Source: JBPRGG01 sp051418075 (GTDB lineage Bacteria > Bacteroidota > Bacteroidia > Cytophagales > Cyclobacteriaceae). Taken from it: a stretch of DNA of 37,184 nucleotides. Position numbers and translations under genes: made by a program. Location of the stretch: NCBI GenBank assembly GCA_051418075.1, contig JBPRGG010000157.1:1-37184 (forward strand), written 5' to 3'. How positions within the stretch are numbered: the stretch's first letter is position 1; the number at the start of each line of letters is the position of its first letter. Below, in pieces: positions 23,175-32,518 of the stretch. Under the pieces are notes generated by a model. The model was given only the letters and a program-made list of their open reading frames with translations. It was not told where the DNA came from and did no database searches.

Positions 23175-25496
23175 ATGAAAAAAATATGCTACCTGGCTAT
23201 CATGGCCTTTTTGCTTTCTTTTCACAGTTGTCAATTAAGAACCGAAAGTAAAACACCTGATAATGTGACTGAAGACCTGGTCACATATGTTAATCCTTTA
23301 ATGGGTACAGATTCTGAATTTAAACTATCTAATGGCAATATTTACCCAGCCATTGCACTTCCCTGGGGAATGAATTTTTGGTCTCCTCAAACCGGGAAAA
23401 TGGGGGACGGATGGGGTTATACCTATGACGCTTATCAGATCAGGGGAATCAAACAGACCCATCAGCCAAGCCCCTGGATCAATGATTACGGGGCATTTTC
23501 TCTGATGCCTGTTACCGGTCAGTTAGTGGTTCATGAAGATGAAAGAGGATCCTGGTTTTCTCATAAAGCAGAAACAGCTGCACCTCATTATTATAAAGTA
23601 TACCTGGCCGATTATGATGTACTGGCTGAAGTAACCCCCACTGACCGGGCGGCCCAGTTTCGTTTTACTTTTCCCCAAACTGATTCGGCATATGTACTAC
23701 TTGATGCTTTCAATCAGGGGTCTTATGTTAAAATTATTCCATCTGAAAATAAGATAGTGGGTTACAGCCGCAATAATCATGGGGGAGTACCGGAAAATTT
23801 CCATAATTATTTTGTAGCTGTTTTTGACAAACCTTTTACCTCTACAGCTACCTGGAATGAATGGCAGGTTAATGATCAGGAAAATGAAGCCAAGGGGGAT
23901 CACGTTGGAGCAGTCCTGAGGTTTAAAACCAGGAAAGGGGAGAAGGTTCAGGTGAAAATTGCTTCTTCATTCATCAGTCCTGAGCAGGCAGAGATCAACC
24001 TCAACCGGGAAATTGGGAAAGATTATTTTGAAAATACGCTGGCTAAAGCCAAACAGCAATGGAACCAGGAATTGAACCGTATTAAAGTGGAAGGCGGTAC
24101 AGAGGATCAGAAAAAAACTTTTTATTCATGTTTGTACCGTTCTTTGTTGTTTCCACGAAAATTTTATGAGTTTGATCAGGATGATCAGATGATTCATTAC
24201 AGCCCTTATAATGGGGAAGTTTTACCTGGTTATATGTTTACAGACAATGGCTTTTGGGATACTTTCAGGGCTATTTTCCCTTTTTTCACCCTGATGTATC
24301 CTGAATTTAATGCACAGGTGATGCAAGGCCTGGCTAATACGTACAAAGAAAGCGGCTGGTTACCGGAATGGGCCAGTCCCGGCCATCGAAATGCTATGAT
24401 TGGCTCCAATTCAGCCGCCATCATTGCTGATGCTTATCTGAAGGGTATTCGCGATTATGATATTGAAACACTTTACCAGGCTATATTGAAAAATACCCGC
24501 AGTGTTGGACCGGTCCATTCAGTGGGAAGATATGGAGCAGAATATTATAACCAACTGGGCTACGTACCCTATGATGTAGGGATTAAAGAGAATGCAGCCA
24601 GAACCCTGGAATATGCCTATGCAGACTATACTATCAGCCGGTTAGCTGAAGCTATGGGCAAGCCGCAGTCAGAAATAGATACTTTCAGGCAAAAAGCCAT
24701 GAATTACAAACACCTATTCGATCCTTCTACCAAATTGATGCGGGGAAAGAATGAGGATGGTAGTTTTCAATCCCCTTTTAATCCTTTCAAATGGGGAGAT
24801 GCCTTTACCGAAGGAAACAGCTGGCATTATACATGGTCTGTTTTTCAGGATGTACAGGGATTGATCGATCTGATGGGCGGTGAAAGGGAGTTTGTGGCCA
24901 TGTTGGATTCTGTTTTTACCATGCCACCTGTTTATGATGAATCTTATTATGGTATTGTAATTCATGAGATCAGAGAAATGCAGATTATGAACATGGGTCA
25001 GTATGCCCATGGCAACCAACCCATTCAGCATATGATCTACTTATATAATTATGCCGGACAGCCCTGGAAGGCTCAGTATTGGAACCGGGAAGTAATGGAC
25101 AAGCTCTATCATTCCGGTCCGGATGGTTATTGTGGCGATGAAGATAATGGACAAACGTCTGCATGGTATGTATTTAGCGCTATGGGATTCTACCCGGTGT
25201 GCCCTGGCAGCAATCAATATGTGATAGGCTCACCCGTTTTTAATAAAATGACGCTTCAGTTGGAAAACGGGAATGTGCTGGAAATAAATGCTCCGGAAAA
25301 TGCTCCGCAACGACGGTATGTGGATCAAATCATTTGGAATGGATCAGCATATGATTTGAATTACCTGGAGCATGCTGATCTTATGAAAGGTGGAAAGCTG
25401 GAGTTTCAAATGTCTGAAAGGCCTAATAAAAAAAGGGGAACTTCACCGGAATCTTTTCCATTTTCCCTGTCGAGGGAGTATAAGGAGGGACTTTAA
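23175..25496 (+). CDS. GH92 family glycosidase (alpha-mannosidase), lipoprotein
   Basis: 773 residues, the full two-domain GH92 length. A signal peptide with Cys19 suggests a lipoprotein, though the lipobox (SFHSC) is weak. The N-terminal beta-sandwich starts with YVNPLMGTDSEF and GNIYPAIALPWGMNFWSPQ; the (alpha/alpha)6 domain carries DNGFWDTFRAIFPFFTLMYP, GIKENAARTLEYAYADY (general acid region), EGNSWHYTW and GDEDNGQTSAWYVFSAMGFYPVCPG. These enzymes are calcium-dependent exo-alpha-mannosidases, inverting, usually acting on N-glycans or yeast mannan; linkage specificity cannot be read here. It is a lone gene with its own promoter and no SusCD pair nearby. Confidence 0.92.
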   Translation: MKKICYLAIMAFLLSFHSCQLRTESKTPDNVTEDLVTYVNPLMGTDSEFKLSNGNIYPAIALPWGMNFWSPQTGKMGDGWGYTYDAYQIRGIKQTHQPSPWINDYGAFSLMPVTGQLVVHEDERGSWFSHKAETAAPHYYKVYLADYDVLAEVTPTDRAAQFRFTFPQTDSAYVLLDAFNQGSYVKIIPSENKIVGYSRNNHGGVPENFHNYFVAVFDKPFTSTATWNEWQVNDQENEAKGDHVGAVLRFKTRKGEKVQVKIASSFISPEQAEINLNREIGKDYFENTLAKAKQQWNQELNRIKVEGGTEDQKKTFYSCLYRSLLFPRKFYEFDQDDQMIHYSPYNGEVLPGYMFTDNGFWDTFRAIFPFFTLMYPEFNAQVMQGLANTYKESGWLPEWASPGHRNAMIGSNSAAIIADAYLKGIRDYDIETLYQAILKNTRSVGPVHSVGRYGAEYYNQLGYVPYDVGIKENAARTLEYAYADYTISRLAEAMGKPQSEIDTFRQKAMNYKHLFDPSTKLMRGKNEDGSFQSPFNPFKWGDAFTEGNSWHYTWSVFQDVQGLIDLMGGEREFVAMLDSVFTMPPVYDESYYGIVIHEIREMQIMNMGQYAHGNQPIQHMIYLYNYAGQPWKAQYWNREVMDKLYHSGPDGYCGDEDNGQTSAWYVFSAMGFYPVCPGSNQYVIGSPVFNKMTLQLENGNVLEINAPENAPQRRYVDQIIWNGSAYDLNYLEHADLMKGGKLEFQMSERPNKKRGTSPESFPFSLSREYKEGL

Positions 25497-25865
25497 ATAG
25501 GGGTAGAATTGGTTGAGTTTTGTTGGGTGCTTTTACCCTGCCGGACGGGCGTTACTATTGTCTTGATAAACTAAAAAAATCAAGACAGAAAGAAATGCCA
25601 CACCTGCCGCGGCCTTTTCGCTCAAGGCCATCGTATCCTGGCACCGCTGTACCAGCATTTTTTGTCGGGCTTACCTGCTTTTTATTGCTTCATATGCTTT
25701 CCCATTTAGTCATTATATGATTACATAAAGATGAGATCTGCCTTTAATTAAATAAAAATCAACGGTTGTTGTCGGTCGTCGTGGGTCGTCCCTCAAAAAA
25801 TAACGTCATTCTCTGTTTGTTTATACCGGGAAGTAACTTCATTTAGTAATGCTACCCCCACTGAA
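25497..25865. other. Spacer with a GC-rich, inverted-repeat-containing element
   Basis: From about 25530 to 25690 base composition is clearly higher in GC than in other spacers. It includes CCTGCCGGACGGGCGTTACT and an inverted repeat TGTCTTGAT (25559-25567) / ATCAAGACA (25579-25587). I suspect an interspersed repeat rather than a gene; the open frames here (for example 25520-25720) lack family signals. At 25762-25790 there is a short run of repeated GTCGTC/GGTCGTC units. Confidence 0.35.
25559..25587. repeat. Inverted repeat within a putative interspersed repeat
   Basis: Nine-base perfect arms TGTCTTGAT and ATCAAGACA separated by 11 bases, immediately after GGGCGTTACTAT. The sequence around GTTACT...TGTCTTGAT resembles an intergenic repeat I recall from several Bacteroidota genomes; this is recollection, not a search result. 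Confidence 0.35.
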
Positions 25866-26567
25866 TTATCTGGCTTCCACTTTTTCCGGCCCCTGGTGAT
25901 GGCAGATCTGGTTGGTAGCTTCTTTGCCTGTTCCCTCACAAATAGAGCAGGTTTGTACCACTGTTTTCTCACCCTGACAAGTAGGACAAGTTACTGCACC
26001 GGTACCTTCGCATTTATGGCAGGTGTGGTATTCTTTTTCACTAAACAGGTTGGTTTTAATCAGTACTCCTTCTCCAGTGCAAAGGGAACAGCTTACTTTC
26101 CCCTTTTCCTTACAATAGGGGCAGGGTAAAGTGTGTTCTCCCAATCCATTGCAGTGGTGACAGGTTTGTAATACATATCCTTCATCACTACAAAGGTTAC
26201 AATTCGATATTCTGGCTAATTCCAGATCTACATTAACCTCCAACCGAATGACATTCTTATAAAAGTCTCCGGTGGTCCCGGTAAGTTCATAATACTTTTT
26301 GATAAAATTCTTGCTATTCTGGTACTGCCGGGTTTGATACAAGGTGTTGGCAAAATAATAACAGAATTCTGAAGGGATTATAATGTTTAAGGTCAGGATT
26401 TTTCTGAATACCAGGTTGGCTTGTTGATATTCCTCCTGGTCCATCAGTTGCTTTCCTTGTTGCATTAGTTCCTGTAGCCTGGTATTATCACCGGTTTGGG
26501 CCGGAGCATTTACTAATGATCCCAATAAAAACAAAAGGATAATTATAGGTTTGAGATATTTTAACAT
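25866..26567 (-). CDS. Secreted TPR-like protein with seven DnaJ-type zinc-ribbon CxxC repeats
   Basis: 233 residues. A Sec signal peptide (about 1-23, ending APAQ) is followed by a helical TPR-like region (about 30-115, QGKQLMDQEEYQQANLVFRKIL) and a C-terminal cysteine-rich half. Seven CxxC units, mostly CxxCxGxG, begin CNLC, CHHC, CPYC, CSLC, CHKC, CPTC and CSIC, like the zinc-binding centre of DnaJ but with more repeats. No J domain is present, so it is not a DnaJ. The export signal puts it in the periplasm, where it could be a zinc-stabilised protein-binding module. It stands alone on the reverse strand; I can give no more specific function. Confidence 0.75.
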   Translation of the reverse strand: MLKYLKPIIILLFLLGSLVNAPAQTGDNTRLQELMQQGKQLMDQEEYQQANLVFRKILTLNIIIPSEFCYYFANTLYQTRQYQNSKNFIKKYYELTGTTGDFYKNVIRLEVNVDLELARISNCNLCSDEGYVLQTCHHCNGLGEHTLPCPYCKEKGKVSCSLCTGEGVLIKTNLFSEKEYHTCHKCEGTGAVTCPTCQGEKTVVQTCSICEGTGKEATNQICHHQGPEKVEAR

Positions 26568-26669
26568 TTATAAATAAGGCGATTTTTATTAAAATTATAC
26601 TATTAACATGAATATTCACCTAAAAAGTTTAAAATATGTGTTTATTTTTCCGGCTTAACTAATTTTTTA

Positions 26670-26677
26670 TAATTTTG
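26670..26677 (+). promoter_or_regulatory. Possible -7 box for the LeuA/CimA-family gene
   Basis: TAATTTTG matches TAnnTTTG about 110 bases ahead of the ATG; no upstream TTG at the right distance. An AGGAG sequence at about 26774-26778, 7-8 bases before the ATG at 26786, is one of the few Shine-Dalgarno-like sites in the window and supports that start. Confidence 0.3.
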
Positions 26678-26785
26678 ATGTTTGTTTCGCCAAAAATAAA
26701 AACTAAGGGATTATCGGTTAGTTGCAGAATTATTTTTTATTGATTTAAAATTTATACAAAGATAATAATTGATAGGAGCAAAAGC

Positions 26786-28300
26786 ATGAAAGTTGAAGTA
26801 ATGGATACCACCCTCAGGGATGGTGAACAAACCTCTGGAATAGCCTTCACTGATACAGAAAAACTAAATATAGCCAAAGCTTTACTGGAAGAGGTTAAAG
26901 TGGACCGGATCGAAGTGGCTTCGGCCAGAATATCTAAAGGAGAATATGAAGCGGTAAAAAAAATTACATCCTGGGCCCGTGAAAAGGGTCTTGATGACAA
27001 GGTGGAGGTTTTAGGTTTTGTGGATGGTTGTATATCGCTTGACTGGATCAAAGAAGCGGGGGGGAAAGTGGTCAATTTGTTGTGTAAAGGCTCTCTAAAG
27101 CATGTGACAAGCCAGCTTAAGAAGACTCCGGAACAGCACCTGGAAGATATCATAAGTTGTGTTAATTATGCTGAAAAAAAAGGCATTGCCGTAAATATCT
27201 ATCTGGAGGATTGGTCGAATGGGATGCGTAATTCCCAGGATTATGTGCTCAACCTGATAGAATCTTTACGACGGCAAAATATCAAGAGGTTCATGTTGCC
27301 CGATACACTGGGTATACTCAACCCCTATGAAATGTCAGATTTTGCTGAAATAATGGCCCGGACCTTCCCGGAACTTCATTTTGATATTCATACCCATAAT
27401 GATTATGATCTGGCTGTAGCTAATGCATTGGCTGCCATCAATCAGGGTTTCAAAGGAGTACATACCACTGTAAATGGTCTGGGTGAGCGGGCTGGCAATG
27501 CGCCCTTATCCAGCATTATTGCAGTGTTAAAGGACCATGGCAAAGTACAACTTTCTGTAATAGAAGGTAAATTGAATAAGATCAGTAAACTGGTAGAAGC
27601 TTTTTCCGGCATTAAAATACCTAATAACAAGCCACTGGTTGGTGAAAATGTGTTTACGCAAACCTGTGGGGTGCATGCTGATGGCGATAGTAAGGATAAA
27701 CTTTATTACAATGACCTGTTACCGGAAAGGTTTGGCCGGACCCGGCAATATGCTTTGGGTAAAACATCCGGTAAAGCCAGCATTAAAAATAACCTGGATG
27801 AATTGGGTATTGAACTGGATGCTGAAACCATGCAGAAAGTAACCCGAAGAGTAGTGGAACTAGGAGATAAAAAGCAGTTTATTACAAAAGATGACCTGCC
27901 CTATATAATTTCTGATGTATTAGGATCATCCAGTGGCGAAGAAAAAGTTAAAATATACAATTACTATACCTGCCATGCTTATAAATTAAAACCGGTTTCC
28001 ACTGTAAGTATCTCCATAGACGGAGAGGTTTTTGAAGAGACCGCCTCCGGAGATGGTCAGTATGATGCCTTTATGCAGGCTCTGAGAAAGATTTACAAAT
28101 CATTGCATAAAAAATTCCCGGTGCTAACCAATTACACAGTCCGTATACCACCAGGAGGACGAACAGATGCACTGGTAGAGACCATCATCACCTGGGAATT
28201 GGATAACCGGGAATTTAAAACCCGCGGACTTGATTCAGATCAGACTGAAGCGGCTATTAAAGCTACCCTGAAAATGTTGAATATGATTGAGTTGATGTAG
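26786..28300 (+). CDS. 2-isopropylmalate synthase / citramalate synthase family enzyme
   Basis: 504 residues. HMGL-like TIM barrel (about 1-275) that condenses acetyl-CoA with a 2-oxo acid, followed by a linker and a C-terminal LeuA-type regulatory dimer domain (about 375-500). Catalytic landmarks: MDTTLRDGEQTSG at the start, and metal-binding HTHNDYDLAVANALAA and VNGLGERAGNAPLSSI. QTCGVHADGD and the GRTRQYALGKTSGKASI segment follow. The sequence is the longer, LeuA2/CimA-like branch common in Bacteroidota, so pyruvate (citramalate, isoleucine route) and 2-oxoisovalerate (leucine route) are both possible; I cannot separate them by eye. No other leu/ilv genes are nearby. An AGGAG precedes the ATG. 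Confidence 0.85.
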   Translation: MKVEVMDTTLRDGEQTSGIAFTDTEKLNIAKALLEEVKVDRIEVASARISKGEYEAVKKITSWAREKGLDDKVEVLGFVDGCISLDWIKEAGGKVVNLLCKGSLKHVTSQLKKTPEQHLEDIISCVNYAEKKGIAVNIYLEDWSNGMRNSQDYVLNLIESLRRQNIKRFMLPDTLGILNPYEMSDFAEIMARTFPELHFDIHTHNDYDLAVANALAAINQGFKGVHTTVNGLGERAGNAPLSSIIAVLKDHGKVQLSVIEGKLNKISKLVEAFSGIKIPNNKPLVGENVFTQTCGVHADGDSKDKLYYNDLLPERFGRTRQYALGKTSGKASIKNNLDELGIELDAETMQKVTRRVVELGDKKQFITKDDLPYIISDVLGSSSGEEKVKIYNYYTCHAYKLKPVSTVSISIDGEVFEETASGDGQYDAFMQALRKIYKSLHKKFPVLTNYTVRIPPGGRTDALVETIITWELDNREFKTRGLDSDQTEAAIKATLKMLNMIELM

Positions 28301-28578
28301 GCACAACAAAGACCTTTGCACTCGCACTGTTGGCCGGTCCCCTTTCCTTCTTGCTGCCAATGATCACAGGTTTGAAGCCTGAATCAATTAAAATATTACA
28401 TGTTTTTGTATTATGGCAAAGTTGGTATTATATTTAAAGCCAACACCGTTGGATCGTACTAATTAAATGATAATTTCATACAGTTTCCCTGGTATAATTC
28501 GTTTTAAATTTAAATCGAAAAATCATGTTTTATTGAACTTGAAATTTCTGAAAGCATGAATAAGTAAACTTTAAATAA
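28301..28578. other. Spacer before the DUF3857 pair
   Basis: The first 80 bases are GC-richer than the rest but have no ORF or hairpin that I can support; the remainder is AT-rich upstream sequence of the DUF3857 operon. Confidence 0.35.
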
Positions 28579-30513
28579 ATGCTAAAGGCTAAATTTTTTG
28601 TTTTTCTTTGGTTAACAGCAACAACAATCTCAACAGCCAATGAAAAACCATTGGAAGTCCTGCAAAAATGGAAAGAAAAGTATCCGGATGAGCGGGCCAT
28701 TTACTTGCAATATGACCGGGAGGTAACTATAGACCTGGTAGGGGATTCCATCAAGGTGAATTCCCGACAGTTTTATGATATGTTACATTTGAATGAGCAT
28801 TCCAATATGTTTGCCAGTGATAAGATCTATAGCTCACATTTTGTTAAAGCCCATCATATTATAGCTAAAACCCTGAGTCCTGGTAAAAGAAAATATAAGC
28901 CACTGGAGGTTACTAATTTTACTGAAAAAGATGAAGTATCCGATGGGATTTTTTATGATGATTCCAAAGCCATTTCATTTGTATTTCCTGCCGTGGAACC
29001 TGGAGCCAGAACTGTATTGGATTACCAGTCCATCTATACTGATCCTCGTTTTCTGAATTCTTTTTATTTCGGATCTTTTGTGCCGGTGGTCACATCAACT
29101 TTGAAGATCAGGGTAGATTCACGTATCAACCTGGAGTATAAATTATTTAATACAGATAAAGTAACACCCGTCTTTAATCAATCAGTCAGTGGTAATTACA
29201 AAGTTTATACCTGGGAGAGTCATGACTTATCCAGTTTTGAAATGGAAGCTGATGCTCCCGGGATCAGTTATTTTACCCCCCATATAATTTATCGTATCTC
29301 ATCAATAGATCTGGAAGATGGAAAGAAAAAAGTACTGTCTTCCTTGGATGATCTCTACCACATGTATGCTGGTTTTATTGAAGATATTAATTTGAAAGAT
29401 GACCCGGAACTGGTTCAGGTAGTAGATACCCTGATACAGCCAGGAGATGATGATTTGGAGAAGGTAAAGAAAGTCTTTTATTGGGTGCAGGATAATATAA
29501 AGTACATAGCTTTTGAAAATGGCATGAGAGGTTTGATCCCCCATGATGCCTCACTGGTTTGTAAGAAAAGATATGGTGATTGTAAAGACATGGCCAGTAT
29601 TATTCATAGTATGCTGAAAATTGCTGGTATAAAATCCTATTTCACCTGGATAGGATCCCGTGATTTGCCTTATATGTATTCTGAATTACCCACTCCCCAG
29701 GTAGATAACCACATGATTACCAGTTACAAAAATGGCAATGACTGGTATTTTCTGGATGCTACCAGTAAATATACCCGCTTTGGCTGGCCTTCATCCATGA
29801 TACAGGGCAAAGAAGCTCTGATTGGCCTGGATCAGCAACATTATCAGGTGGTAGAAGTGCCGGTGATGAATCCCTCTGTGAATGCACTGATTGATTCTTC
29901 CGGTTGTATGATATCCCAAGACAAACTGGTAGGCAAGGGTAGCCTGCAGTTAGATGGTTATTATAAAGTGTTCAACACCTATTACCTGAAGGGGCTGGAT
30001 AAAAATACGGAAAAGAAATTTCTTACCGAACTGCTAACCAAAGGCAATAACAAATTTTCCCTGACTGATTATAAAATTTCTAATCTGGATGATAAAGATT
30101 TACCTCTGATTGTAGATTATAAATATCAACTGGAAGATTATGTGAGTAATGTAGATGGAGAGATCTTTATCAACATGAGCCTGGATAAGTCTTATTTTAA
30201 TAACCTGATTGAGTTAGAAAAAAAGAAGCTGCCCGTTGAAAATGAATTTAAACATCAAAACCAGCAAACTACTGTTTTTGAAATACCGGCAGGTTATGAA
30301 GTGGATTACTTGCCTCAGGATCAATACTTTGAACATGAATTGTTCGGTTTTAAAATCTATTATCAGTTGCAGGACCATAAAATCTATCAGCACAAGGAGA
30401 TCTATATCAATCATTTGATGATGATGCCGGAATCTTTTCCGGAATGGAATGATATGGTCAGGGCCTTGAATGAAACTTATAGGGAAGTTGTGATTCTTAA
30501 GAAGAACGTTTGA
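28579..30513 (+). CDS. DUF3857 / transglutaminase-like exported protein (intact triad)
   Basis: 644 residues. Signal peptide (about 1-20), DUF3857 beta domain (about 55-235), then a transglutaminase-like papain fold (about 280-400) and a C-terminal beta region. The catalytic triad appears complete: Cys in RYGDCKDMASII, His in QVDNHMITSY, Asp in WYFLDATSKY. Proteins of this type are widespread in Bacteroidota and may act as peptidases or in cell-envelope processing; the substrate is unknown. It is followed after 20 bases by a second protein of the same architecture, so the two are co-transcribed and may form a complex. Confidence 0.85.
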   Translation: MLKAKFFVFLWLTATTISTANEKPLEVLQKWKEKYPDERAIYLQYDREVTIDLVGDSIKVNSRQFYDMLHLNEHSNMFASDKIYSSHFVKAHHIIAKTLSPGKRKYKPLEVTNFTEKDEVSDGIFYDDSKAISFVFPAVEPGARTVLDYQSIYTDPRFLNSFYFGSFVPVVTSTLKIRVDSRINLEYKLFNTDKVTPVFNQSVSGNYKVYTWESHDLSSFEMEADAPGISYFTPHIIYRISSIDLEDGKKKVLSSLDDLYHMYAGFIEDINLKDDPELVQVVDTLIQPGDDDLEKVKKVFYWVQDNIKYIAFENGMRGLIPHDASLVCKKRYGDCKDMASIIHSMLKIAGIKSYFTWIGSRDLPYMYSELPTPQVDNHMITSYKNGNDWYFLDATSKYTRFGWPSSMIQGKEALIGLDQQHYQVVEVPVMNPSVNALIDSSGCMISQDKLVGKGSLQLDGYYKVFNTYYLKGLDKNTEKKFLTELLTKGNNKFSLTDYKISNLDDKDLPLIVDYKYQLEDYVSNVDGEIFINMSLDKSYFNNLIELEKKKLPVENEFKHQNQQTTVFEIPAGYEVDYLPQDQYFEHELFGFKIYYQLQDHKIYQHKEIYINHLMMMPESFPEWNDMVRALNETYREVVILKKNV

Positions 30514-30533
30514 AAACTTATTAATATAGTAAA

Positions 30534-32516
30534 ATGCAAGTTAAAGAGAGTAATAGAAAGTTAGGCTTCACCATTTTGGGATTATTTTTGACCTTCTTGG
30601 TACAGGCACAAATTGGCCCGGTCAAATTATATGACTGGCAGGCTGACCGCTCCCGAATTGAAATTACAGAGGAGGAAAAACAGGAAGCTGCCCTTATTTT
30701 AAAGCAGGTTCAGGCTTATGAATATATCTATCAGGAGGACCACCCGGATTTGATCCTTTATGCCCTGGTTCATAAGATCATCCGGGTAAATTCCGATGAT
30801 GCCATTCAGAATTTTAATAAAATATATATTCCTACCGATGAGGTGGAAGAAATAGTAGATATCAAAGCCCGTTCAATTAGTCCTTCCGGCGAAGTGGTAG
30901 AATTGGATAAAAACAATATCAAGGAACTAAAAGATGAAGAAGATGAAAGCAGCTATAAAATATTTGCCATTGAAGGGGTAGAACTGGGCAGTGAAATTGA
31001 ATATTTCTACATTAGCAAGGATTACGTGAGCTATTTTGGCAGAGATTTTTTCCAGTCTGTTATTCCGGTTAAGGAAGCTTATTTCGAATTGATATCACCG
31101 GAAAACCTGAAATTTTCTGTAAAAGGTTACAATGGCTTTCCCAAATGTTCCGAAAAAATAGAAGATGGGAAAAGGATCCTCACAGCCAGTATGAATAATA
31201 TACCCGGTTTTAAGCAGGAGGCTTTTTCATTTTACAATTCTAACCGCATGCGGGTAGAATTTAAGCTCTCGTATAATACCATTCGTGGTAAGAATAAGCT
31301 ACTGACCTGGTCAGATGCCGCCCAGAGGATTCATTCCAATATTTATAATATAGATAAAAAAGAGAAACGGGCAGTGAAAAAACTGATCCGCAGTATTAAG
31401 TTATCATCTGTAAAAAACCCGGAAGATAAGATCAGGACCATTGAAAATCATCTTAAAACTACTTGTTTTATTCAGGAAGGTTATGCCGAGGATTATTATA
31501 ATATTAAATCCATATTAGATCAAAACTATGGTAATAAAACAGGTGTGGTGAGGTTATATTCCGCAGTTTTTAAGCAGGCGGGAATTGAACATGAACTGGT
31601 GATGACATCCGACCGAAGTGATGTGAAATTTGATAAGGATTTTGAATCCTGGAATTATCTGGTCAACTACGCCTTTTATTTTCCCCAGGTGGATAATTAC
31701 CTTTCCCCCGAGCGGATCGATTATCGTTATGGTATGATTCCATTTTATATGACCCACAATTACGGATTGTTTGTAAGGACGGTTCCTATGGGTGATTTTG
31801 AAACGGGTATAGGAGAAGTTCGGTTTATTCCGGCCAATGATTATTCCCAAAATTATGATGATATGGATATCTCCATTGCCTTTGCTGAAGATATGGAAAA
31901 AACAGATATCAATATCACCCGTAAAATGGGCGGGTATTCCGGGGCTTATATTCAGCCTTTTTATTCCTTTTTGCAGGAAGATAAACGAAGAACTATTATT
32001 GAGGGTTTGGTTCGTATGTCTGCCGAAGATGCCAAATTCAATCAGTTGGAGATTAAGAACGGCGAAATCAATGTTTCTCCCTTACGCAATCCATTTGTTA
32101 TAAACGCCTCTATTGAATCGTCCTCTTTGATTGAAAAAGCGGGAAACAAATTCCTGTTTAAGTTTGGTAAAATCATCGGCCCCCAGTCTGAATTATACCA
32201 GGAAGAAAAAAGGCAAAATGATATTGAAAATGATTTTAACCGCTCCTATACCAGGGAAATAAAGTTTAAAGTACCTGAAAACTACCGGGTGAAGAACCTG
32301 GAAGATATCCGGATGGATGTGTTTTTTAAAAAGGACGATAACCGGATCTTTAATTTTACTTCCAGTTATGAACAGTCAGGCGATGAAGTGACGGTGCGGG
32401 TAAACGAATATTATAAGGAAATCTATTGCGACAATACCTATTTTGAAGAATTTCGGAAAGTGATCAATGCGGCAGCAGATTTTAACAAGATCACCCTGGT
32501 TTTGGAAAAGAAATAA
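30534..32516 (+). CDS. DUF3857 protein with degenerate transglutaminase-like domain
   Basis: 660 residues. Signal peptide (about 1-26, ending LVQAQ), DUF3857 domain (about 60-235) and a transglutaminase-like region (about 300-420). Where the partner has YGDCKDMA, this protein has YGNKTGVV, so the catalytic Cys is Lys, and the His region (WNYLVNYAFYF) also lacks the His. It is therefore probably a non-enzymatic partner of the preceding protein. Its TAA is only two bases from the stop of the convergent menF gene, with no terminator between. Confidence 0.82.
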   Translation: MQVKESNRKLGFTILGLFLTFLVQAQIGPVKLYDWQADRSRIEITEEEKQEAALILKQVQAYEYIYQEDHPDLILYALVHKIIRVNSDDAIQNFNKIYIPTDEVEEIVDIKARSISPSGEVVELDKNNIKELKDEEDESSYKIFAIEGVELGSEIEYFYISKDYVSYFGRDFFQSVIPVKEAYFELISPENLKFSVKGYNGFPKCSEKIEDGKRILTASMNNIPGFKQEAFSFYNSNRMRVEFKLSYNTIRGKNKLLTWSDAAQRIHSNIYNIDKKEKRAVKKLIRSIKLSSVKNPEDKIRTIENHLKTTCFIQEGYAEDYYNIKSILDQNYGNKTGVVRLYSAVFKQAGIEHELVMTSDRSDVKFDKDFESWNYLVNYAFYFPQVDNYLSPERIDYRYGMIPFYMTHNYGLFVRTVPMGDFETGIGEVRFIPANDYSQNYDDMDISIAFAEDMEKTDINITRKMGGYSGAYIQPFYSFLQEDKRRTIIEGLVRMSAEDAKFNQLEIKNGEINVSPLRNPFVINASIESSSLIEKAGNKFLFKFGKIIGPQSELYQEEKRQNDIENDFNRSYTREIKFKVPENYRVKNLEDIRMDVFFKKDDNRIFNFTSSYEQSGDEVTVRVNEYYKEIYCDNTYFEEFRKVINAAADFNKITLVLEKK

Positions 32517-32518
32517 AC

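Noticed and set aside
25520..25720. 66-residue forward ORF after the GH92 gene, and a 41-residue reverse ORF in the same place
   Set aside because: No family signal, no promoter or terminator; the region looks like a repeat element.
26568..26785. Leader-peptide attenuator before the LeuA/CimA-family gene
   Set aside because: The only short ORF has no Leu, Ile or Val run and there is no terminator hairpin.
26752..27153. 133-residue reverse ORF over the LeuA/CimA-family gene
   Set aside because: Antisense shadow of a well-conserved TIM-barrel domain.
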